Assembly (NCBI GenBank): GCA_033808535.1
Contig: JAPXNL010000015.1
Location: 1 to 23,139, forward strand
Direction of reading: 5' to 3'
Length of the DNA stretch: 23,139 nt
Source: DTU078 sp033808535
Lineage (GTDB): Bacteria; Bacillota; Clostridia; Oscillospirales; CAG-272
Both the position numbers and the translations under genes were made by a program. Under the pieces are notes generated by a model. It had not been told where the DNA came from. It did not search any database and worked only from the letters and a program-made list of their open reading frames with translations. This document shows positions 7,412 to 13,931 of this stretch, piece after piece. Position 1 is the stretch's first letter. Each line of letters starts with the position of its first letter.

Positions 7412-7702
7412 GTGAAAAACTACCCCCGGTTATTTGTGATCGCCGCAATTGAATTTTACAGGCGCTGGATTTCCCCGCTGAAACGCATGCCGACATGCAA
7501 ATACTATCCCACCTGCTCTCAGTATGCCATCCAAGCGGTGAGCGAGTGGGGCGTTTTTGTAGGTGGAGCGTTGTCGCTGTGGCGGATATTGCGCTGCAAC
7601 CCGTTCTCGCGCGGCGGAATTGATTATGCGCCCCGCCGCCGGAAGCAAAACGAGTCGCCTGTATACGGCGGCATTATACGTATATATTACTACTCGCCGT
7701 GA
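7412..7702 (+). CDS. yidD: Membrane protein insertion efficiency factor YidD
   Basis: This 96-residue member of the YidD family (formerly DUF37) is a small membrane-associated protein that helps YidC-dependent insertion. Family residues are plain: CKYYPTCSQYA (29-39), a following amphipathic helix with GG (51-52), and WRILRCNPFSRGG (57-69). I use GTG 7412, two bases after the rnpA stop. The C-terminal tail after residue 75 is longer than the minimal family core. The final codons and the stop lie inside the stem of an intrinsic terminator (7696-7720), so the end of this gene is also the end of most transcripts from the rpmH promoter. Confidence 0.95.
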   Translation: MKNYPRLFVIAAIEFYRRWISPLKRMPTCKYYPTCSQYAIQAVSEWGVFVGGALSLWRILRCNPFSRGGIDYAPRRRKQNESPVYGGIIRIYYYSP

Positions 7703-7720
7703 AACCGGCACGGCTTTTTT
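7696..7720 (+). terminator. Intrinsic terminator overlapping the yidD stop codon
   Basis: A perfect 6-bp stem, GCCGTG (7696-7701) with CACGGC (7709-7714), has a 7-base loop and is followed by six T residues (7715-7720). The yidD stop TGA (7700-7702) falls within it. A ribosome terminating on yidD would cover the stem, so translation may modulate read-through into yidC. Confidence 0.8.
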
Positions 7721-7795
7721 AATCTGATAAAATAAAGAAAAATATAAATAGTGGCTGTCTAACAGGGCAGACCGCGCAAGGAATAATAAACGAAG

Positions 7796-8974
7796 ATGAA
7801 TTTCTTTGACTTCATAAATGTACCCATGGGGTACATCATACGCTTCTGCTATACGATAATACCCAACTACATGGTGGCGCTGCTGCTTTTTGCGCTTGTC
7901 ATGAAGGTTCTGCTTTTCCCTTTGGGCATCAAACAGCAGAAAAACATGGTCAAGCAGGCGGAGCTGAAGCCTAAAGAGGCAGCAATCCGCAAGCGCTATG
8001 CAGGCCGCACCGATAAGGTCACACAGCAGAAGATGAATGAAGAAGTCATGAAGCTGTACCAGACCGAAAACTACAACCCGATGGGCGGCTGCCTTCCGAT
8101 GCTTGTGCAGCTCCCGATCATCATGTCGCTTTACACGGTGATAAACAACCCGCTCAAATACCTGTGCGGGCTGTCTGCAGACGTTATAGGTGCCATAACC
8201 GACCGCGTTGCAACGCTGTACAAATCGTCGACGCTCGTGCTTTCGGGAATATCGCAGTCGGTGGTGGAAAAACTTGAGGCGGGCAAGCTGCTTTCGAGCA
8301 TCGATATCGTTACGCTTATGCAAGGCTCCAATTACCCGCTGTTTTCCGACCTTTTGCCGAGCGGGTTTACGGAATCTCAGCTGCCGGACTTTTCGGCGTT
8401 CGGCGGGCTTGTAAACCTTGCCGATGTACCGACCATAAATCCGCTTACAATCCTTACGGCGATACCGGTGCTGACATTTATTATTTCGTTTGTCAGCATG
8501 AAACTGATGCGCAGGATGACCTACACGCCCAATATGGAAGACCCCAGCGCGCGCGCTTCCATGCAGATAATGGACTTCACGATGCCGCTGTTCAGCGTAT
8601 GGATCGCTTTCACCGTGCCTGCGCTCATCGGCATATACTGGATTTACCAGAACATTCTCAGCACGTTGCAGCAGTATATTCTCAAAAAGATGTATCCGAT
8701 CCCGCAATTTACGGAAGAGGACTTTAAACGAGCCGAACGCGAGATGAACGGCACAATCCGCCGCGAGAAGAAGAAAATCCGTTCGCTTCACCGCATTGAC
8801 GAAGAAGATGACGAGGGCGAGAGTGAAGAGCAAAAGTCCGAGCCGCAGCCCAAACCCGGCAAGGCCGCCCAGCTAATCGGCCGGGCAGAACTGAAGGACG
8901 AAAGCGATAAGTTCGCCGGCAAAGACGAAGCCGATAAACAAAGCGGCGAAAAAAAGTCACGCGATAAAAAATGA
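7796..8974 (+). CDS. yidC: Membrane protein insertase YidC/Oxa1 family
   Basis: YidC inserts and folds proteins in the cytoplasmic membrane, alone or with SecYEG. These 392 residues begin with a hydrophobic hairpin (about 11-42) followed by a charged cytoplasmic segment. Next is the family block YNPMGGCLPMLVQLPIIMSL (about 100-120), then a roughly 90-residue extracytoplasmic loop, a further membrane span around INPLTILTAIPVLTFIISF, and a terminal hairpin with WIAFTVPALIGIYWIYQN. No lipobox cysteine is present, so this is not the lipoprotein form of many Bacilli. The C-terminal 90 residues are a highly charged Glu/Lys tail, a region that in other YidC proteins contacts ribosomes. AAGGA (7778-7782) lies 13 bases before ATG 7796. 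A terminator separates it from yidD, and I see no strong promoter between them. Confidence 0.96.
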   Translation: MNFFDFINVPMGYIIRFCYTIIPNYMVALLLFALVMKVLLFPLGIKQQKNMVKQAELKPKEAAIRKRYAGRTDKVTQQKMNEEVMKLYQTENYNPMGGCLPMLVQLPIIMSLYTVINNPLKYLCGLSADVIGAITDRVATLYKSSTLVLSGISQSVVEKLEAGKLLSSIDIVTLMQGSNYPLFSDLLPSGFTESQLPDFSAFGGLVNLADVPTINPLTILTAIPVLTFIISFVSMKLMRRMTYTPNMEDPSARASMQIMDFTMPLFSVWIAFTVPALIGIYWIYQNILSTLQQYILKKMYPIPQFTEEDFKRAEREMNGTIRREKKKIRSLHRIDEEDDEGESEEQKSEPQPKPGKAAQLIGRAELKDESDKFAGKDEADKQSGEKKSRDKK

Positions 8975-8982
8975 CGGGCAAG

Positions 8983-9000
8983 GCGGAGCGGACACTCCGC
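8983..9000. other. Hairpin between yidC and jag
   Basis: GCGGAG (8983-8988) pairs perfectly with CTCCGC (8995-9000) around a 6-base loop. No T tract follows on the plus strand, so it is more likely an RNA-stability or processing element than a terminator. It lies 31 bases before the jag start. Confidence 0.4.
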
Positions 9001-9031
9001 GCACAGACATTACAGTTTTAAGGAGAGCCCA

Positions 9032-9739
9032 ATGAAACAGGAAATTGTCGCAACCGGCAAGACTGTCGAAGCCGCGGTCGCATCTGCCGCCGACAGTTTT
9101 GGCGTTGATATATCAAAGGTGGAATACGAGATCCTCGAAGCTCCGAAAAAGGGTTTTCTGGGTTTCGGCGAAACTATGGCGAGGGTGCGCGTCACATACA
9201 CGCCGCCGCCCGAGCAGAACGCGCTTGCCTTTGTGCGCAAACTGATCGATGATATGGAGCTCGACGCCAGCGCCGAGCTGGGCGCCCGTGAACCCGGTAC
9301 AAACGACCGCACTATTGATATAACCGGGAGAGACGCAGGCGTGCTTATCGGCCACCACGGCGATACGCTCGACGCGCTGCAGTATCTTGCGAACCTCGCC
9401 GCCAACAAGCGCGACGAGGATACAAAGCAGGATTATACACGCATAATCATCGATGTCGAAAATTATCGTGCCAAACGCGAGGAGACGCTGCGCAAACTGG
9501 CGCGCAACATGGCGTCCCGCGTGCTACGCCACGGCAAGAGCATCACACTTGAACCGATGAACCCGTATGAAAGGCGCATCATACACTCCGAGGTACAGAA
9601 TATTGAGGGCGTGACGACCGTTTCCATCGGTGTAGAGAACAACCGCCGAGTGGTAATATCGCTTGACGAAAAAAAGCCGCAGAGCTTTGAAAAGCCTTCT
9701 TCGCACCGTCACCGTAACAGTGGACGACAGAATAGATGA
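9032..9739 (+). CDS. jag: Jag/KhpB (EloR) RNA-binding protein
   Basis: The 235-residue cytoplasmic RNA-binding protein SpoIIIJ-associated Jag (KhpB/EloR) is linked in Firmicutes to cell elongation and small-RNA biology, usually with partner KhpA. Three domains are visible. The Jag-N domain (1-52) contains APKKGFLGFGE. The KH-like domain (about 70-145) carries GHHG at 107-110. The R3H domain (about 148-212) has the R-x3-H pair R181 and H185 in NPYERRIIHSEVQ. AGGAG (9021-9025) is 6 bases before ATG 9032. It follows yidC as in most Firmicutes. A strong terminator (9769-9804) closes the unit, and the commonly following mnmE and mnmG are absent here. Confidence 0.96.
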   Translation: MKQEIVATGKTVEAAVASAADSFGVDISKVEYEILEAPKKGFLGFGETMARVRVTYTPPPEQNALAFVRKLIDDMELDASAELGAREPGTNDRTIDITGRDAGVLIGHHGDTLDALQYLANLAANKRDEDTKQDYTRIIIDVENYRAKREETLRKLARNMASRVLRHGKSITLEPMNPYERRIIHSEVQNIEGVTTVSIGVENNRRVVISLDEKKPQSFEKPSSHRHRNSGRQNR

Positions 9740-9768
9740 GAAAATTATAAAAATGTAATACATTTTCG

Positions 9769-9804
9769 CCGCCGGTTCGGGATTTTTCGAGCCGGCGGTT
9801 TTTT
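9769..9804 (+). terminator. Intrinsic terminator after jag
   Basis: An 11-bp stem with one G-T pair joins 9769-9779 (CCGCCGGTTCG) to 9788-9798 (CGAGCCGGCGG) across an 8-base loop. Six T residues follow immediately (9799-9804). This is a textbook intrinsic terminator, ending the yidC-jag transcript 29 bases after the jag stop. Confidence 0.93.
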
Positions 9805-9870
9805 GGGGTGAATTTACTACAAACGTAAACAACGTTAAAAATATGTACAATAAATATTAAATATATGGTA

Positions 9871-9907
9871 TTGACATGTTGACAAATGGAATTTCATATT
9901 GTATAAT
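9871..9907 (+). promoter_or_regulatory. Consensus promoter with doubled TTGAC box, first GWGG gene
   Basis: TTGACA at 9879-9884 and TATAAT at 9902-9907 are perfect consensus with a 17-base spacer. A second TTGACA lies just upstream at 9871-9876, so the boxes repeat every 8 bases as TTGACATGTTGAC. Transcription near 9914 would give a leader of about 26 bases with a strong GGAGG site. The same doubled box recurs at 11349-11361. Confidence 0.88.
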
Positions 9908-9939
9908 ACAATCAACCATAAAAATGACGGAGGTCTAAA

Positions 9940-11145
9940 ATGAAGAAGGCAATAAATATTTTACTTCTTCTCGCAATGATTGCAGTACTGGCGCTTCCGG
10001 TATTTGCGGAAACAATTGTTTTCCGCACAAGAACGGAAGAAGAAGAACCGTACATCTACATGGAGATGGGCTCCAATGACCCCGGCGATGGCAAGAGCCG
10101 CTTCCATGATGGTACAGGCTTTATCATTTACGAGTTCCCGTGCCCCGAAGGATCCAAGTATGCATCGCTGACCTGGAAAATGCAGGCTCAGTTCCATGTA
10201 TCCGTAACCAACACCGATCCCGATGACGACGAAGCATTCGAGGTTATCGACGAGAACAAACCGACCGAAGAAGAAATTGCCAGCGGCAAACAGGACTGGG
10301 GTTATTCGATAGGTGTTCAGTACCCCACATACGACCTGTCCAAGTGGACCCAGAACAACACCAAGGGCAAGATCTGGGTCAAGATGGCTGACGCTGACAC
10401 CACTAACGGCTGGGGCGGCTACATATTCGGCGACTTTGACGTAACATATTACGTCGGCACAGAGCCCGGCGGACAGGTTGAAAAACCCAAGACCGCCGAA
10501 GAAGAGGCTGCCGATATACTCGCTGCCATGGGTCTGACCGCAAACGATCAGGCTTTCGTAGTAGGCACAACAACCGAGGAGCCTTTCTTCTACAAGAAGG
10601 ACGGCAATATCGACGGACGCAGAGCACGTTTCATGGACGGCGCTGCATATGTCGTTTACCAGTTTGACGTAAAGGCTTCCGATACCGTTGCGACACTTAC
10701 AATGGGCGTTGACAACCAGTATGACATCCGCGCAACAAGCGGCGATCCCGATGATATCGACGGATACACTCAGATTGCTGTTGCGGAGCCTGCCGAAGAC
10801 GAAGATCCCGCATCCAACAACTGGGGCGATCGTTATGACGAAGAAGGCAATGTTCCTTCTCAGACATTTGATCTCAGCAGCGTGCTTCCCGGCAAGGATG
10901 GCAAGATTTACGTCTACGTCGGCGACTGCCTGCCGGATGGCGGCTGGGGCGGCCGTATAGCGTTCAAGAACGGCGTTCGCTTCACATCCTACGGTGCTGA
11001 TGGTCCTGCGACCTCCACAACCGATACGACGACCACCACATCCACCGATACACCTGCTCCATCCACATTTGATGCGGTTTCCGTAACTGCCATCGTTGCT
11101 TTCGCAACACTCGGCGCAGCAGTTGTGCTGAAGAAAAAACGCTAA
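9940..11145 (+). CDS. Secreted two-repeat protein with GWGG domains and C-terminal membrane anchor
   Basis: I do not recognise a named family. The 401 residues start with a signal peptide (about 1-23, MKKAINILLLLAMIAVLALP then VFA before the cut). Two homologous domains follow, about 24-173 and 203-352. Each has an N-terminal SRFHDGTGF or ARFMDGAAY segment leading to IIYEF/VVYQF, then DLS, and then GKIWVKMADAD...GWGGYI (143-162) or GKIYVYVGDC...GWGGRI (321-340). This looks like an extracellular beta-sandwich, perhaps sugar-binding, but that is inference. A Thr/Ser linker (358-376) leads to a hydrophobic stretch (about 379-397) and KKKR at the end; no LPXTG is present. Ala, Asp, Glu and Thr content is high. 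GGAGG lies 6 bases before the ATG. With the consensus promoter this predicts an abundant surface protein. Confidence 0.85.
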   Translation: MKKAINILLLLAMIAVLALPVFAETIVFRTRTEEEEPYIYMEMGSNDPGDGKSRFHDGTGFIIYEFPCPEGSKYASLTWKMQAQFHVSVTNTDPDDDEAFEVIDENKPTEEEIASGKQDWGYSIGVQYPTYDLSKWTQNNTKGKIWVKMADADTTNGWGGYIFGDFDVTYYVGTEPGGQVEKPKTAEEEAADILAAMGLTANDQAFVVGTTTEEPFFYKKDGNIDGRRARFMDGAAYVVYQFDVKASDTVATLTMGVDNQYDIRATSGDPDDIDGYTQIAVAEPAEDEDPASNNWGDRYDEEGNVPSQTFDLSSVLPGKDGKIYVYVGDCLPDGGWGGRIAFKNGVRFTSYGADGPATSTTDTTTTTSTDTPAPSTFDAVSVTAIVAFATLGAAVVLKKKR

Positions 11146-11162
11146 TCAGCTAAATAATCATC

Positions 11163-11192
11163 AAGCCTCCGGTTATCCGGAGGCTTCTTTTT
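11163..11192 (+). terminator. Intrinsic terminator after first GWGG gene
   Basis: A perfect 10-bp stem pairs 11163-11172 (AAGCCTCCGG) with 11177-11186 (CCGGAGGCTT) around a 4-base loop. It is followed by CTTTTTG, with the T run at 11188-11192. It separates the two paralogous genes into independent transcripts. Confidence 0.95.
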
Positions 11193-11348
11193 GTAAGTTG
11201 TTATTGAGCACGCAGAAATGCAACGAGTTGCAGCCGATATTGCTGAGTATAAATGTGAAAACCGATCCCTATTTTTTGAAGCGTTATATCACAGCGTGGC
11301 AATTTAAACTGCGCTGAGTTATTCCCATGCCCGTTTTTCTCTGTTTTA

Positions 11349-11377
11349 TTGACACGTTGACGCTTGTAATGTATAAT
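11349..11377 (+). promoter_or_regulatory. Consensus promoter with doubled TTGAC box, second GWGG gene
   Basis: TTGACA (11349-11354) and TATAAT (11372-11377) are perfect consensus with a 17-base spacer. A second TTGAC follows at 11357-11361, so positions 11349-11361 read TTGACACGTTGAC, matching 9871-9883 except for one base. Here the upstream copy is the -35 box, whereas at the first gene it is the downstream copy. Confidence 0.85.
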
Positions 11378-11423
11378 TTAAGTTGTTTGTTATCGGTTTA
11401 CTCTATATTAGGTGGTGTTTCCC

Positions 11424-12161
11424 TTGAAGCTGTCTCGCGCGGCAGCCGTCTTGATTTTCGTGCTGCTTTTTGCCGCCGGCGCGGTTGTGAATATATCGGC
11501 ATATACAATATCTTTTACGGTTTTTTCCGAAAAAGAGCGTGAATATATTTACGAAGATGTCGGCTCCGCTAACTCCAACGGAAGCAGGTTCTGCGACGGC
11601 GTAGCTTTCATTATTTATGAATTTCCGGTCAGCCCGGACGATAAATATGTTTCGCTTAACTGGTCAATTGCAAACCAGTACGCCGTATATGTCTGCGTAA
11701 CCAACCCCGACAATATGGACGAATGGAAGCCGATATATTTTCTCGAGCGTCCCGCCGACGCCGACAAGCCGGACTGGTCGCCGTTCAACCTCAAAAACAT
11801 CACCCACGACCTGTCCAAATACGCGCCGCTCTGCACTCAGGGCAAGATATGGATCATAATGGCAGACAGCGACCCTTCGGGCGGCTGGGGAGGGTATATA
11901 TCAAACACTGCTCCCGTGGTCTTCAAAACTTCGCAAAAGGAACCGGTTAAGGACGCAGTTCCCGAATATGTGCCGACTGTGAAAGAGACTGAGACGGCTA
12001 TTTCTCTGCTCCCGGACGGCACGATCACGACGCCCGACAATATGCCGGAAGCGGGTAATGCGGATACTCCTCAAAAGCGCGACACCGCGCTCGGAGCAGC
12101 AGGAGTTATAGTTGCAGCGCTTGCTTTTGCAGCCGCTTACGTGGCAAGACGCGGGTTTTAA
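11424..12161 (+). CDS. Single-repeat GWGG surface protein, paralogue of the upstream gene
   Basis: The 245-residue product is a one-domain relative of the preceding gene's product. A signal peptide or N-terminal anchor spans about 1-27 (MKLSRAAAVLIFVLLFAAGA). The domain (about 28-169) repeats the same landmarks: GSRFCDGVAFIIYEF (53-67), HDLSKY (128-133) and GKIWIIMADSDPSGGWGGYI (140-159). A linker (170-220) leads to a terminal hydrophobic span (about 222-240) ending ARRGF. I chose TTG 11424 because AGGTGG (11410-11415) lies 8 bases before it and the resulting N-terminus is a normal signal peptide; GTG at 11412 would sit inside that ribosome site. No terminator follows, and the ABC exporter starts 33 bases later, so these are probably one operon. 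Function unknown. Confidence 0.82.
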   Translation: MKLSRAAAVLIFVLLFAAGAVVNISAYTISFTVFSEKEREYIYEDVGSANSNGSRFCDGVAFIIYEFPVSPDDKYVSLNWSIANQYAVYVCVTNPDNMDEWKPIYFLERPADADKPDWSPFNLKNITHDLSKYAPLCTQGKIWIIMADSDPSGGWGGYISNTAPVVFKTSQKEPVKDAVPEYVPTVKETETAISLLPDGTITTPDNMPEAGNADTPQKRDTALGAAGVIVAALAFAAAYVARRGF

Positions 12162-12194
12162 AATCTATACATCACCGGGAAACGCAAGTTAAAC

Positions 12195-13931
12195 ATGAAT
12201 ATTTACCTGAAATACATAAAAAAGCACTGGCTGCCGTTTATCGGCGGCCTGATGTGTGTCGCCTGCGAGGGGGTCTGCGACCTGCTCGGCCCGACATTTA
12301 TGGCAAAAATAATCAACGAAGGCATTCGCGGCGGGAATCAGAGTCTGGTTATCCGCTGGGGTGTTTTTATGCTGCTCGTCACCGCATCGGGCGCGTTTTT
12401 CGCAACCTCGCGCAACGTGCTCGCTAGCTCCGTATCGCAGCGCGTTGGCCGCCAGCTGCGGTATGACCTGTTTGAAAAGATTATCAGCGTGGCGGAATTT
12501 GAAACCGACCGGCTCGAACCCGGCTCGCTTATAATACGCATGACTGCCGACACTCAGCAGGTCACACAGTTTATAAACGGGCTTATGCGCATTTTCCTGA
12601 AAGCACCGGTTGTATGCATTGGCAGTATGGTGCTTGCAGGCATGCTCAATTTCCGGCTCAGCCTTATAGTTTACGGTGTGGTAGTGGTAGTGCTGTCACT
12701 TATCGTCATAAGCATGAAGCTCAGCTACCCGCTCTATTCAAAGCTGCAGGCGGCGACCGACCGGCTCAATTCAGTCGTGCAGGAATACCTGATGGGCATA
12801 CGCCCCATAAAGGCGTTCGGCACATATCGCGAGGAGGAGGAGCGGTTTGCCGGCGCAAACGCCGACCTGTACCGCAAAAGCATTCACGCCCAGCTCATCA
12901 TAACGCTGATATCGCCTGTTATGACGCTCGCAATCGGCGCGGGCACCGTGCTTGTGCTTGCAATCGGCGGCTCGATGTTTGAAGCCGGCAACGCATATCC
13001 GGGCGATATTTCGGCGTTTATAGTGTATATGGCGCAGATACTCGGCTCGCTGATGATGATGACAAATATATTCAATACCATAGTCCGCACGCACGCATCG
13101 ACAAGGCGAATTGCGGAGGTTTTCGCAAGCCGTGACGATTTCACAGGCGGCGACATAACCGATATACGCTTTGAAACGCTTGAGTTCCGCAACGTGCGCT
13201 TTACATATCCGACCTCGTTCGGAAATGAGCAGGGGCGTCCGGCGCTTGACGGCATATCGTTTACCGTAAAGCGCGGCGAAACGCTGGCGATAATCGGACC
13301 CACGGGCAGCGGCAAATCGACACTGTGCGCACTGCTGCTCCGGTTCTACGACGCCGATTCCGGTGAAATTTTAATCGACGGCAGGCCTATTTCCAACTAT
13401 AACGTCACCGCTCTGCGCAACGCGATAGGCTACGTTTCGCAGAAACCGACATTGTTTTCCGGCACCGCGGCGGACAACCTCCGTTTCGGGCGCGAAGACG
13501 CCGACCGCGAGTTGCTTGAGGCTGCAATCAGTGACGCTCAGGCGGGGTTTATATACGAACGTTCCGAGGGACTTGATACAATACTGGGAAGCGGGGGAGT
13601 TAACCTTTCCGGTGGTCAGAAGCAGCGGCTTGCGATAGCGCGCGCGCTTGTGAAGGGCGCGCCTGCATTGGTGCTCGACGACGCGACAAGCGCGCTTGAC
13701 GCGCTCACCGAAGCGAGTGTCCGGAGATCGCTTGCGCGCACCTCCGGCTCGCGGCTGACGCTCAACATAACGCAGCGCTGCGGGTCTGCACGGTTTGCCG
13801 ACCGTATACTTGTGCTTGAAGACGGCAAACAGGCGGGTTTCGGCACGCATGATGAGCTTATGCAAAGCTGCAGGGTATACATTGACATTTACAAATCGCA
13901 GATTGAGGGTTCGCAGAGGGCAGGCGCATGA
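12195..13931 (+). CDS. ABC exporter half-transporter, subunit with degenerate catalytic residues
   Basis: This 578-residue half of a type IV (MsbA-like) ABC exporter has about six membrane helices in residues 1-300, followed by a nucleotide-binding domain. Walker A is GPTGSGKST (368-376), the Q-loop Gln is Q416, and the signature LSGGQ (471-475) is intact. Walker B reads ALVLDDATSALD, with Asp496 where the catalytic Glu is expected, and the switch His is Gln527 (NITQR). These changes are known from heterodimeric exporters such as TM287/288 and BmrCD, where one ATP site is non-hydrolytic. Its partner is the next gene, which overlaps by 4 bases. Substrates of such exporters include drugs, lipids and peptides; none is indicated here. 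The start ATG has a poor ribosome site, so coupling to the upstream secreted-protein gene is possible. Confidence 0.93.
   Translation: MNIYLKYIKKHWLPFIGGLMCVACEGVCDLLGPTFMAKIINEGIRGGNQSLVIRWGVFMLLVTASGAFFATSRNVLASSVSQRVGRQLRYDLFEKIISVAEFETDRLEPGSLIIRMTADTQQVTQFINGLMRIFLKAPVVCIGSMVLAGMLNFRLSLIVYGVVVVVLSLIVISMKLSYPLYSKLQAATDRLNSVVQEYLMGIRPIKAFGTYREEEERFAGANADLYRKSIHAQLIITLISPVMTLAIGAGTVLVLAIGGSMFEAGNAYPGDISAFIVYMAQILGSLMMMTNIFNTIVRTHASTRRIAEVFASRDDFTGGDITDIRFETLEFRNVRFTYPTSFGNEQGRPALDGISFTVKRGETLAIIGPTGSGKSTLCALLLRFYDADSGEILIDGRPISNYNVTALRNAIGYVSQKPTLFSGTAADNLRFGREDADRELLEAAISDAQAGFIYERSEGLDTILGSGGVNLSGGQKQRLAIARALVKGAPALVLDDATSALDALTEASVRRSLARTSGSRLTLNITQRCGSARFADRILVLEDGKQAGFGTHDELMQSCRVYIDIYKSQIEGSQRAGA

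Noticed and set aside
7430..8833. 467-residue minus-strand frame opposite yidD and yidC
   Set aside because: It spans two well supported genes and a terminator on the other strand; composition is that of a shadow frame.
11219..11232. Inverted repeat TGCAACGAGTTGCA
   Set aside because: Short stem with a tiny loop, no T tract, and located about 120 bases from the promoter of the next gene; probably chance.
11196..11308. Stretch of about 36 open codons between the two GWGG genes, possibly a gene remnant
   Set aside because: No start codon or ribosome site at its head, follows directly after a terminator, and an open run of this size is expected by chance.
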